From contig JAUWMT010000005.1 in assembly GCA_030613025.1 (NCBI GenBank), positions 1 to 64,000 on the forward strand: a DNA stretch of 64,000 nucleotides, given 5' to 3'. The notes beneath the pieces are model-generated. The model did not search any database and had not been told where the DNA came from. It saw nothing but the letters and a program-made list of their open reading frames with translations. Both the position numbers and the translations under genes were made by a program. This document shows, piece after piece, positions 34,928 through 43,921 of the stretch (its first letter is position 1; each line of letters opens with the position of its first letter). This stretch comes from Candidatus Cloacimonadota bacterium (GTDB lineage: Bacteria > Cloacimonadota > Cloacimonadia > JGIOTU-2).

Positions 34928-36070
34928 TTAGAATTTGTATTCTTTTGCGAGAATTTCCTGAGCTGCCGAAAGACCTGCCCCCCACTTGAAATTCCATCCA
35001 AGTTCGTGAAGCACTATTTCCAGTGCAGAGAGCACCGAAATAATATCGAATATCTCGATGTAACCCATGTGAGCAATACGGAATATCTTACCCTTAATGG
35101 GAGCTTGTCCACCTGCAATAGTGAAGCCATATTTATCACGAAGTGTCTTCACCAGCGCAAGCCCGTCCACAGATTCTGGTACTTTGACCGCAGTTGCCAC
35201 ATCACATGAAGGATGGGCGTAGATTTCCAAGCCAAGTGCTTCTGCTGCTGCACGTACAGCTTTTCCAAGCACTCTGTACTGATAGAACATATTTTCGAGT
35301 CCACGCTCTTTTATCATGTCAATTGCAACAAGAAGACCTTTTATGTGAAGCACAGAACCGGTATAGGGATCAGTATTTGCAGCTAATTTTTTGCGATATT
35401 TCTTCCAATTAAAATAATAATTTGGTTGTATGCATTCATCGATAACTTTCCATGCTTTCTCACTAATCGCAGCATAGGCGTGTCCCGGAGGAAGCATAAG
35501 TCCTTTTTGCGAGCCAGCAACACAGATATCAACTTTCCAGTCATCCATGTAGAATTCCTGTCCGCCGAGTCCGGATATCGCATCAATAACGAGCAACGCA
35601 TCGGTTTTACTTACGATTTCACCGATCTCTTTTACCGGCTGCACACTACAAGTTGAAGTTTCTGTAAGCTGCGTGTACACGCCTTTTACGTCGGGATTTT
35701 CCTTGAGAAGTTTCTCGATTAGAGCAGGATCGACAGCGGTGCCCCATTCAATATCAACATACAGTGGCTGTGCACCGAATTTTTCTGCGATCTCACCCCA
35801 GCGTTCACCAAATTTACCACCGCGAATAATGATGGCTTTATCGCCTGGATTGAGCACATTGGACATAGCTCCTTCCATTGCGCCTGTACCGCTGGATGAG
35901 AATATCAATACATCATTTTTGGTCTGGAAGATATATTTCAGACCTTCGATCACTTTTCCTACCTTTTCTTTGAACGCAGGGGTTCTATGATGAACCATTG
36001 GCTCTGCCATTACCTGCAGGATCTTTTCCGGAACCGGTGTAGGACCGGGTGCTAATAGATATTTTTTCAT
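34928..36070 (-). CDS. Class V aminotransferase (alanine-glyoxylate / serine-pyruvate type)
   Basis: 380 residues. It begins YLLAPGPTPVPEKILQVMAE and continues HHRTPAFKE, FSSSGTGAMEGA, GGKFGERW, TETSTCSVQPV, VIDAISGLGGQEF and CVAGSQKGLMLPPG, with PLP on Lys189. Members transfer amino groups between serine, alanine or aspartate and glyoxylate, pyruvate or phosphohydroxypyruvate; many lineages use this type for serine biosynthesis. The exact substrate cannot be set from sequence. It follows the M20 peptidase gene by 24 bp on the same strand. Confidence 0.92.
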   Translation of the reverse strand: MKKYLLAPGPTPVPEKILQVMAEPMVHHRTPAFKEKVGKVIEGLKYIFQTKNDVLIFSSSGTGAMEGAMSNVLNPGDKAIIIRGGKFGERWGEIAEKFGAQPLYVDIEWGTAVDPALIEKLLKENPDVKGVYTQLTETSTCSVQPVKEIGEIVSKTDALLVIDAISGLGGQEFYMDDWKVDICVAGSQKGLMLPPGHAYAAISEKAWKVIDECIQPNYYFNWKKYRKKLAANTDPYTGSVLHIKGLLVAIDMIKERGLENMFYQYRVLGKAVRAAAEALGLEIYAHPSCDVATAVKVPESVDGLALVKTLRDKYGFTIAGGQAPIKGKIFRIAHMGYIEIFDIISVLSALEIVLHELGWNFKWGAGLSAAQEILAKEYKF

Positions 36071-36094
36071 TGCTACTCCCTTCTTTGTGAGTAT

Positions 36095-37228
36095 TTATTT
36101 TTTGCTGTATTCTTTAATTATTTCCATAACCCACAGGGTTACTTTTTCCATATCATCGATTTTAATATTTTCATGAGTGGAATGCACATCATTCATGCCT
36201 GTGCCAATAATAGGAACTACAATACCATGTTCAAAAAATATATTTGCGTCACTCCCACCTCCACCAGTCTCTATTTTGGGTTCGATACCGATATTCCTTG
36301 CCGCCTGTTCAGCAATTTTCACGATCTCTTCTTCTTCGTTGATCTTGAGTGTAGCAAAATCTTTGATCACATGGGCTCTTGAGTGTGCCTTGAATACATT
36401 TGAATCAAACTTCACCTCATACTTGGAGGCAACTTCTTCAAAGGTTTTTATGATGTTATTAGTGACTTTTTCAAGTTTTGCTTCGTTGTGACTGCGAACC
36501 TCGCCGCTGATAAAACACTCTTTCGGAACAATATTATGTGCAAGCCCACCTTTGACATTTCCTACATTAGCAGTGGTTTCAAAATCAATTCGTCCAAGTT
36601 TCAGTTTACCAAGAGCTTCCCCTGCAACCTGAATTGCATTGATACCTTTTTCAGGAGACCCGCCTGAGTGGGCTTCTTTACCTGTAACGATAATCTCAAA
36701 AACATTCAACGATGGAGCATGTGTGACGATCGTACCAACTCCATGCCAGTCCAGCGCAAAACCAACTTCGGCTTTAATGAGAGAATAATCAAGGTTCTTC
36801 GCACCAAGTAGACCGATCTCTTCTGAAATAGTGAACAAAACCTGGATCGGCGCATATTCGTAACCCTCCTCATCAAGGCGCCTTATCGCCTCAATGATCT
36901 GGGCAATTCCTGCCTTATCATCACTGCCAAGAACTGTTGATCCATCAGTTGATATAAGACCATCTTTGATAAGTGGCTTAATACCTTTTCCAGGTACAAC
37001 CGTATCAGTATGAGCACAGAGAAGAAGAGGTGCTTTATTGATCTTCCCTTTGAAATTTGCTATAAGATTTCCAATATTTCCCTGTGTCGTATGATGCGCA
37101 TTATCAAAGATAACTTCCGCACCCATTTCAGAAAGATCATTCGCAATTTTTTCAGCTACCATCTTTTCATCTTTGGATTCACTATTAATTTCAACTAATG
37201 AAATAAAATAATCAACTAATCTGTTCAC
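36095..37228 (-). CDS. M20-family PepT-like metallopeptidase
   Basis: 377 residues. LLLCAHTDTVVPGKG carries the first metal ligand and the activating Asp; TVLGSDDKAGIAQ carries the bridging Asp; SEEIGLLGAKNL carries the catalytic Glu pair; ALDWHGVG carries the fourth-ligand Asp; TGMNDVHSTHENI carries the C-terminal His ligand. The lid domain lies at about 170-280 (GKEAHSGGSPEKGINAI). Likely a cytoplasmic di-zinc aminopeptidase or tripeptidase. No signal peptide. Start of a leftward pair with the aminotransferase. Confidence 0.9.
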   Translation of the reverse strand: MNRLVDYFISLVEINSESKDEKMVAEKIANDLSEMGAEVIFDNAHHTTQGNIGNLIANFKGKINKAPLLLCAHTDTVVPGKGIKPLIKDGLISTDGSTVLGSDDKAGIAQIIEAIRRLDEEGYEYAPIQVLFTISEEIGLLGAKNLDYSLIKAEVGFALDWHGVGTIVTHAPSLNVFEIIVTGKEAHSGGSPEKGINAIQVAGEALGKLKLGRIDFETTANVGNVKGGLAHNIVPKECFISGEVRSHNEAKLEKVTNNIIKTFEEVASKYEVKFDSNVFKAHSRAHVIKDFATLKINEEEEIVKIAEQAARNIGIEPKIETGGGGSDANIFFEHGIVVPIIGTGMNDVHSTHENIKIDDMEKVTLWVMEIIKEYSKK

Positions 37229-37405
37229 TATATCTCCTACAATATCATAATTTCAAACTAAACAATAAATTATTTTAGTTGGTTAATAGGTTTGCTGGTA
37301 TATTCTTTGTCAAATATTTCAATTCCACCTTTTCTTTTGCTCGCCGAACACCTCTGTTATCCCTCTATTTTTGATCCAACCTCGCATTTTTATCTATCTG
37401 TTTTT

Positions 37406-38581
37406 TTATCCCACTTTCAGTACTTTAAACCAGATTTCATCATTCACAATAACCGCTTTGTATTGTACATTGTCGGCAATATAATAAGTTTGATCGTCAA
37501 TCAAAATCAATTCGCGGTCTTCCGGAAGGGTCTCGATCATCGCTCCAACAGGAATTTGCACGATGTCATATTCATCTTCATCGATGACTTTGATGACCTT
37601 GAACCAGATCTCATCATTCACGATAACTGCTTTGTATTGAATTGCATCAGCAATAAAGTATGTTTCACCATCAACGATCAATTTCTCACTATAGTCCGGG
37701 ATCGTCTCAACCACTGCACCGATCGGTGGACAGACTACCACGTACTCCTCTTCCTCTTCAACATAAATGTAGTAAACATTGCAGCAATAATAATACTCGA
37801 TATCACGATACCAGAAAGCATAATAGTAAGGAGGAAGCCATCCTATTCGAAATCCAAAAGGAGGCCACACTCGGATGTAGTAATCCCACCAAGGTTCGTA
37901 ATAATAACCGTAATACCAACGATATTCAATATTATTGTAGATAATGATTTGAATGTTATCAAGCTCCTCGATTTCATTGATCTCAATAGTTTGTCGAGGA
38001 ACATAATGGTTGATGTCGCTTGTAACAGTACCTTTGTTTAAAGGATTTTTTATCATCTCAGGATTGATGGAATTCTGCTTATCTGTGCTAGATTGGGTAT
38101 TTGTAATGGACTCAGATTTGGATATGTATTTTTTTTGAGCATCAAAATTAAATCGCTTTGAGTCGTCAGTTGTTTTATTAGAAACTTTCTCGATGATAGT
38201 CTTATTTGAAGATGGAATCCCTATCTTTTCGATTGGTACTTTGTTTTTGGAATCCTCTACTTTTTTTGTAGTGGGAATTTTTACCACGGGCTTTTTCTTG
38301 TCAGAAGATTTATCATTTTCATCATCAGTTGTAGTGTTCTTCTTTACATCAGAGCTTTTTGTGCTTGTAACATCAGTGGACTTTTTATCAGTAGTTGGTT
38401 TCGTATCTGTCTTTGGTTTCTTCTCGACTTGAACTTTTTTGGTATCTTTAACGTCTGTTTGTTTCGTACTATTGGTTAGTTTTGTATTAGTACCAGCAAT
38501 AGATTGGGAGGAAAATAGAAGCACAGTAAGAGAAAGGAGAAAGGTGAAAACTATGACATACTTAATCTTTCTTTTTTTCAT
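37406..38581 (-). CDS. Exported DUF6515-like protein with duplicated C-terminal domain
   Basis: 391 residues from the ATG at 38581; a longer frame to 38665 puts 28 unlikely residues before the signal peptide KYVIVFTFLLSLTVLLFSSQSIAG. Residues about 30-190 are a Lys/Ser/Thr/Asp-rich, probably disordered linker. A Tyr/Trp-rich core follows (IEYRWYYGYYYEPWWDYYI, VWPPFGFRIGWLPPYYY). The C-terminus holds two copies of a roughly 45-residue unit with P-[IV]-GAxxETxP, then QYKAVIVNDEIWFKV. It resembles DUF6515 envelope proteins. Function unknown. Opposite strand to the phosphoesterase gene. Confidence 0.72.
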   Translation of the reverse strand: MKKRKIKYVIVFTFLLSLTVLLFSSQSIAGTNTKLTNSTKQTDVKDTKKVQVEKKPKTDTKPTTDKKSTDVTSTKSSDVKKNTTTDDENDKSSDKKKPVVKIPTTKKVEDSKNKVPIEKIGIPSSNKTIIEKVSNKTTDDSKRFNFDAQKKYISKSESITNTQSSTDKQNSINPEMIKNPLNKGTVTSDINHYVPRQTIEINEIEELDNIQIIIYNNIEYRWYYGYYYEPWWDYYIRVWPPFGFRIGWLPPYYYAFWYRDIEYYYCCNVYYIYVEEEEEYVVVCPPIGAVVETIPDYSEKLIVDGETYFIADAIQYKAVIVNDEIWFKVIKVIDEDEYDIVQIPVGAMIETLPEDRELILIDDQTYYIADNVQYKAVIVNDEIWFKVLKVG

Positions 38582-38757
38582 TTTAACCACCCTGTAATTT
38601 TTTATCGTTTGTTTAGATGAACGATTATCTAAAAGGTTTAATGTTTTAAAACATATTACTTTCACGTGTCGAATGATTTTATTGACAAAATAATTTCCTC
38701 ATTTTCTTGTCAAGATGGCTATGATAAAAAAATATATTCCATAGCAAAGAGGTAACA

Positions 38758-40422
38758 ATGAAAAATGAATATAACAAATTTCTTCCGAAAAATCGTAGGG
38801 ATTTTTTTCTGATAATAATCATTCCTCTCTGTTTAATATTCCTTTTTTCATCTTGCACAACATCCGTCGAACCTGATGATTCATTGAGTTTTTCATTTCC
38901 TTTACTGCCCCAAAAGCACGACCTTTACTACCATCTTGATCATACTGCCCGGTCTATCGAAATACTTTTTTCTGAGAACATAGATGAAGCGACAGTAGCC
39001 AATAATATTGATTTTTCCGATGTGACCGGCTTCTTGAACTCTCATTACGATATTGAAGTATTCGGTAAGATCATTACTTTACAATTTCATACTGAATTTT
39101 TCCTGAATGATGGCTGGAAGTATATACTCACCATAAGCACAGGATTGAAATCGACAGATGGTAATTGTTTGAAAAAAACGGAGGATATCGAGTTCAGGAC
39201 TACCGGCAAACCCCTAGCTAATATTGGTAGTTTGCAGCGAACCTCAATTGTATGCATAAGTGATATTCACATGGGAGATGAAAGAGCAGTTTCCGGTAAT
39301 TATTGCTGGTTTGATGAAAATGCAGATGCTCTTGAAAACTTCCTCGATTATGTTATGAGCTGTCCCGATGTAAAACAGCTTGTCATTCTTGGAGATCTTT
39401 TTGATGAATGGCTTGTTCCTTATGATGTTTCCCCTTTTGACTCAACCGTGAACATACACAATTCTGAGGAATATTTCCATGCAATTGCAAATTGCCCGAC
39501 CAATGTGCCGATAATCAATAAATTCAGAACGATCGTCAACGAAGGTGAGATTGAGCTGATCTATGTGCCCGGTAATCATGATATGTTACTCACTGAGGAA
39601 ATCCTGGATGAAATAATTCCGGACATAACCTGGATGGGCGATGTAACAGGACTTGGGAAATATTCCCCTGTGGATAGGATCATCATGGAACACGGACACC
39701 GCTACGATCTGTTCAACTGCCCACAGCCATTAATAAATCCTTCACACATGTTACCGCCTGGATATTTTATTGCACGACTTTATGCAACGGGTTTGGCATC
39801 GCAAGCTGCTTACAATCCTCAAAAATTAATCAGCGAAAAAGGTTCTTTTGAATTCTTTGTAGGATGGAACCTTGCCTTTCTTAAAGTGTTATCAGATTTC
39901 AATATGGACTGCCCTCCATTGTATACACCTATTGTGCAGATGAGCGGTATTGATAGCTATTTTGACCCTTTATCTTTTAATGGTGCCTACGAGATGTATG
40001 CAGACAGCATCGAAACGCTATGGCTGGAAACACAAAACGTAAATGCAGTTCCGGTTCCTACAAGTGTGATGGCAGGCATCTGGCATGGTGTTGACCTGTC
40101 CGGCGCTCCTATCACAGAGTATATGACAAATCCTTCGACTGAACCATACAAGATCATTGCTTTCGGACATTCGCACTATCCGCATCTAATGGTTTATCCA
40201 AGTAAATACAGCTATACGAGCATCTATGCAAATTCGGGCTCGTGGATTGACGAGGAATATTGTACTCATGATGTGAGAACTTTTCTCATAATAAATCCGG
40301 GAGAATGGACTGGCTCGGAGCTCGATATTGTGATGCTTTATAGATTTGATCCTATCTGTGGCAACTCAAAAACCGAATACAAACTTGTTTTGCTTGCTGA
40401 GGAGAGTATTGAGGTTGATTGA
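38758..40422 (+). CDS. Lipoprotein metallophosphoesterase with N-terminal Ig-like domain
   Basis: 554 residues. Signal peptide with lipobox LFLFSSC (Cys33) is followed by a bacterial Ig-like (Big_5 type) domain at about 50-150 with ARSIEILFSENIDEATV. The calcineurin-like phosphoesterase motifs are SDIHMGDE, ILGDLFDEW, VPGNHDMLL, EHGHRYD and, far C-terminal, FGHSHYPHLM; together they make a two-metal site. A periplasmic or surface phosphatase/phosphodiesterase of unknown substrate. AAAGAGG lies about 6 bases before the ATG. Confidence 0.87.
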   Translation: MKNEYNKFLPKNRRDFFLIIIIPLCLIFLFSSCTTSVEPDDSLSFSFPLLPQKHDLYYHLDHTARSIEILFSENIDEATVANNIDFSDVTGFLNSHYDIEVFGKIITLQFHTEFFLNDGWKYILTISTGLKSTDGNCLKKTEDIEFRTTGKPLANIGSLQRTSIVCISDIHMGDERAVSGNYCWFDENADALENFLDYVMSCPDVKQLVILGDLFDEWLVPYDVSPFDSTVNIHNSEEYFHAIANCPTNVPIINKFRTIVNEGEIELIYVPGNHDMLLTEEILDEIIPDITWMGDVTGLGKYSPVDRIIMEHGHRYDLFNCPQPLINPSHMLPPGYFIARLYATGLASQAAYNPQKLISEKGSFEFFVGWNLAFLKVLSDFNMDCPPLYTPIVQMSGIDSYFDPLSFNGAYEMYADSIETLWLETQNVNAVPVPTSVMAGIWHGVDLSGAPITEYMTNPSTEPYKIIAFGHSHYPHLMVYPSKYSYTSIYANSGSWIDEEYCTHDVRTFLIINPGEWTGSELDIVMLYRFDPICGNSKTEYKLVLLAEESIEVD

Positions 40423-40450
40423 AGATAATTATTTAAAATTAATCTATCTC

Positions 40451-40816
40451 CTACTCATATCCATGCTCTTCCAACCACTGCTCAATGCCCTGTTCTTTCA
40501 TCTCTTTTAATCGTTGAACAGCTTTAGTGTGATGTTCGTATTCAGCGCCCCCCTTCTTCAAAATATCGCATGGAAATTCATCACATTCCGAACAATAAGC
40601 CAGTTCCTTCTTATACACACAGCATACTAATATCGGACAAGCAGGAGACCAGTGGTTTCCTTCCAAACTCGACCTGCACCCATCGCATCTGATCGTGTCG
40701 AGATCAACTTTTTGCTCCTCCCAGTATGCAAGTTCTTCATCTGTTCTAAGATGAATGCTGCATGTATCACAGGATAATGCACACGGGCTTAACCAATAGC
40801 AATCGGTTTTTTTCAT
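40451..40816 (-). CDS. DUF3795 cysteine-rich protein
   Basis: 121 residues with about 14 cysteines, mostly in ALSCDTCSIHLRTDEE, RCDGCRSS, PACPILVCCVYKKELAYCSE and CDEFPC. This order, ending in KAVQRLKEMKEQGIEQWLEE, matches DUF3795. It probably binds one or two metal ions or an iron-sulfur cluster; the role is not known. Convergent with the phosphoesterase gene, 28 bp apart. Confidence 0.85.
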   Translation of the reverse strand: MKKTDCYWLSPCALSCDTCSIHLRTDEELAYWEEQKVDLDTIRCDGCRSSLEGNHWSPACPILVCCVYKKELAYCSECDEFPCDILKKGGAEYEHHTKAVQRLKEMKEQGIEQWLEEHGYE

Positions 40817-40864
40817 AATAAATTACTTCCAAAAATACAAACATTATCGCCAAAAAAATATTGA

Positions 40865-41278
40865 TCAATCATTTTTAGTGATTCTTTGTATCTCTCTTTC
40901 GAGATAATCTAGAAAGTATTGTTGAATCTCTTCAGCTTTTTTTGATAATTCGATGAAAAATTCTGTCGCAGACAAATTTTCATTGTCTTTTAATTTTTTT
41001 TGGAAAGCCAAGGTACAACTTTGATACTCATGCAATTTCCCAATTAGAATTTTTTCTATTTCTGTCGGGAATGCAATTGCTTTGAAAGCATTTCTCAAAT
41101 CCAACGCTAAAGGTTTTATCATATCCATAATTAATTGATAAAATTCATTGTAGTCAACAGCCCCACTACTTTTCAAAATCCTTTTAATACGTTGATTTAA
41201 AATTTCCGTATATCTTTTTGCTGATTTTTTGCTTTTTATAAGAAGCGAATATAATTTATCTTTTGGTGCTAATGTTTT
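40865..41278 (-). pseudogene. Helical C-terminal segment separated from the C39-like gene by an in-frame stop
   Basis: After the TAA of the C39-like gene (41279-41281) the same frame stays open for 137 codons, from KTLAPKDKLYSLLIKSKKSA to the stop at 40865. It has no ATG; the only start-like codon is a TTG at 41176 after AAAAGGA. The product would be mainly helical (NEFYQLIMDMIKPLALDLRN, KKAEEIQQYFLDYLEREI). The simplest reading is one ancestral gene broken by a nonsense mutation. Independent translation from TTG (103 residues) or readthrough cannot be excluded. Confidence 0.5.
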
Positions 41279-41842
41279 TTATAAATAACCGATTATGAAT
41301 GTATGAGTATGCCTTGCTTCGATACCTTCCAATAATTTTGCTGAATGAATTTTATAAGATACATTTTTTTCAACATCGATAAACTTATTCTCTTTATCCC
41401 TATTAATACCGCCATCAGGATCATAAATACAAAAACAGTCATCTTTGAAATTAAAAATAACGACAGCATGACCGGACGAGTTATTTTTATGAGAATAGCA
41501 CGGACAAGGTAAAAATCCTTTTGCAACACTCGTTATAAACGGGATTTCATTCTCCAATAATCCCTTTGCATAACCGAGATACTGTGCTCCATTATCGAAT
41601 CTTTTTCCCATGTATTCAAGCCCAAAATTATTGGGTATGAGATTCAATATCTCTTTACTTTGCATTAATACACCCGCTGTGAAAGATTCGTGGGTATCAT
41701 CATATTCGATCATATACGACATTTTAGATTCTGCTATGATATTATAATCCTCTTTATTAATGTCATGCTCGCTTAACAGCATTGCCAAACACGCCGGCAC
41801 GCAAGCATTGTTAATGTGTTGCTGTTTCCATTTCATTTTCAA
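41279..41842 (-). CDS. C39-like papain-fold cysteine peptidase domain protein
   Basis: 187 residues, no signal peptide. KWKQQHINNACVPACLAMLL has the Gln and catalytic Cys (Cys14) arrangement of the peptidase C39 group. SSGHAVVIFNF supplies the His, and CIYDPDGG the Asp. The protein could cleave a leader peptide or act as a cytoplasmic cysteine hydrolase. It ends at a TAA after which the frame remains open, see the following segment. Similar proteins in bacteriocin loci sit next to ABC transporters; none is nearby. It starts 8 bp from the FG-GAP gene on the same strand. Confidence 0.72.
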   Translation of the reverse strand: MKMKWKQQHINNACVPACLAMLLSEHDINKEDYNIIAESKMSYMIEYDDTHESFTAGVLMQSKEILNLIPNNFGLEYMGKRFDNGAQYLGYAKGLLENEIPFITSVAKGFLPCPCYSHKNNSSGHAVVIFNFKDDCFCIYDPDGGINRDKENKFIDVEKNVSYKIHSAKLLEGIEARHTHTFIIGYL

Positions 41843-41849
41843 TATTTTT

Positions 41850-43820
41850 TCACCTCACAAGAAGACATTTCTCCAAAGCTTCAGTTTTGCCATTAATACT
41901 CAGCTTGTAGAAATAAATTCCCGGTTTCACTTCTTTTCCAGCTTCATCCTTACCATCCCAGACCACTTCATTAATTTTTAATTTTAAATTTTGAATTTTG
42001 AATTTTCTCACAAGCTGCCCTTTTATATTGTAAATATTAATTTGTGAAAATTCGTGTAAATTAGTGGTTCCATAATAAGAAATTGTTGTTGACTGCCTGA
42101 AAGGATTAGGAAAATTATGTAGTTCGTATGGATTTATATATGGTTCCTCAGGATCAGCGCTTACAACAATATGTTGATTTTCATAATAATTGAAAGTGCC
42201 GTCATAATTACCTAAAGCCAGATCGATATCACCGTCATTATCCATATCGACTAGAGCAGGAGTAGTATTTTGTCCTCCTGAAATTCCTGAAACGAAATAA
42301 TGATTCTCTGTCCAGTTACCTTCAATATTTTCGAAGAATTGCAATTCACCGCTTATATCACCCGTTACAATATCCAAGCTGCTATTCATACTGAGATCGC
42401 CTACAGTCGGAGCGCAATCAGTGCCGACATCGATACTTCCGAAATATCCTGCTACCTCTACCCAATCCGGTGTAGAGGGAGTGCCCTGATTCTCGAAGTA
42501 GAAAAGATTTCCATTTTCGTTACCTGCAACGATATCCAGGTCATTGTCATTATCCATGTCAACAAGGCGTGGAGCAGACCAACCTCCCAATGAGACAAAA
42601 GAAAGCACATCGCTTTCAAAAACATAACCGAAGCCGGTGTTTCGATGAAAATAGAAATGTCCGCTTAGATCTCCAACGATTGCATCCGGCAGTCCGTTAT
42701 TATACACATCTCCAAGCGTGATCGCGGAATAAATAGAATGGTCGATGCTTGCAAAATAGGCATTGTCCTCTTCCCAGGCAGGTGCATATGCTGTGCCAAT
42801 ATTTTCAAAATATTTGATATCTCCAAGCTGGCTTCCGCTTACCATGTCAAAATCTCCATCTCCATCAAAATCATAGAAAAAAGGATTGCTTGCACCGCCC
42901 ACATCGAGCACTCCACCGAAAAGTGTCGTATTCACGAGCCAAGATGGTAATGTAGGTGTTCCATTGTTCTCATAATAATGCAGAGGACCTGCTGCAGTGC
43001 CAAAAATCAGGTCAATAGTTCCATCTCCATTAATATCAGTAAGTCCTGGTGAGTTCCAGTATGTATCATTTCCTATGCCAGTGAAAACACTTTCATTTAC
43101 TTCCCACATTCCGCTTTGAGGAGTGCCGTTATTTTGATAATACACAAATCCATGAATATCCCGCCCCACAACAATATCCTGATCACCGTCCGCATCCAGA
43201 TCGCAGAAATTCGGATATGCATACAGACCGACATCACCAATATATACAACATCACTTTCTGAGAATTGAGCAACAGTAACTGTCCCAATATTGATATAGA
43301 TCTTCACTCCACCATCTTCACTCAACCCGACAACCATATCCAGATCATTATCATCATCCACATCTGCAAGATCGGGAACCGGATTCTGCCCTGCGTTCAA
43401 ACCATAGAAAAAATCATTTACTTTTTGAAAAACCGGAAAGTACATATTTGCGATATTCTCAAAGAAATTCAAGCCGGTATAACCACCAGTAATAAAATCC
43501 AGATCTCCATCATTATCCAGATCTGCACACACGCCCATCTCCGCATCGAGTTGAGAAATGCCTGTAAAAATTTCAAAACCTGGGGCAAAAGCTGGATTTG
43601 TCGGCGTTCCTAAATTCTCTATATAAACGGGAGCATCATTTATATTTCCCAATATCATATCCTGATCACCCTCCGCATCCAGATCTGCAAAACGGGGTTG
43701 AGAAAAAGGCAAACTCGGCACACCGCTTGAATTAAAGACCGCATCGTTCTGCAGCCAGGGCTGGGAAAAGAGTATGCTTTCAACCAGTAGTAGAAGTATC
43801 AAAATTATAATTTTTTTCAT
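41850..43820 (-). CDS. Exported FG-GAP/VCBS repeat protein with sorting domain
   Basis: 656 residues from the ATG at 43820 (GGAG 7 bases upstream). Signal peptide KKIIILILLLLVESILFS. About a dozen repeats of the form PxFADLDADGDQDMILG or LVDMDNDGDIDLALG, each with a calcium-binding DxDxDGD loop, should build a seven-bladed beta-propeller or two. The sorting domain starts NFPNPFRQSTTISYYG and ends IYFYKLSINGK. Between its strands the segment KIQNLKLKIN is encoded by an AATTTTAAATTTTGAATTT simple repeat. Probably a surface calcium-binding adhesin. Confidence 0.88.
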   Translation of the reverse strand: MKKIIILILLLLVESILFSQPWLQNDAVFNSSGVPSLPFSQPRFADLDAEGDQDMILGNINDAPVYIENLGTPTNPAFAPGFEIFTGISQLDAEMGVCADLDNDGDLDFITGGYTGLNFFENIANMYFPVFQKVNDFFYGLNAGQNPVPDLADVDDDNDLDMVVGLSEDGGVKIYINIGTVTVAQFSESDVVYIGDVGLYAYPNFCDLDADGDQDIVVGRDIHGFVYYQNNGTPQSGMWEVNESVFTGIGNDTYWNSPGLTDINGDGTIDLIFGTAAGPLHYYENNGTPTLPSWLVNTTLFGGVLDVGGASNPFFYDFDGDGDFDMVSGSQLGDIKYFENIGTAYAPAWEEDNAYFASIDHSIYSAITLGDVYNNGLPDAIVGDLSGHFYFHRNTGFGYVFESDVLSFVSLGGWSAPRLVDMDNDNDLDIVAGNENGNLFYFENQGTPSTPDWVEVAGYFGSIDVGTDCAPTVGDLSMNSSLDIVTGDISGELQFFENIEGNWTENHYFVSGISGGQNTTPALVDMDNDGDIDLALGNYDGTFNYYENQHIVVSADPEEPYINPYELHNFPNPFRQSTTISYYGTTNLHEFSQINIYNIKGQLVRKFKIQNLKLKINEVVWDGKDEAGKEVKPGIYFYKLSINGKTEALEKCLLVR

Positions 43821-43921
43821 ATTTTTCTCCAATTATAGAGAGATGTCATGGACCACTCCATGACACTTTGTTCTATTATTTTCTGTTACGGATTGGTCTA
43901 TGACAACTCATTCAAATAATA

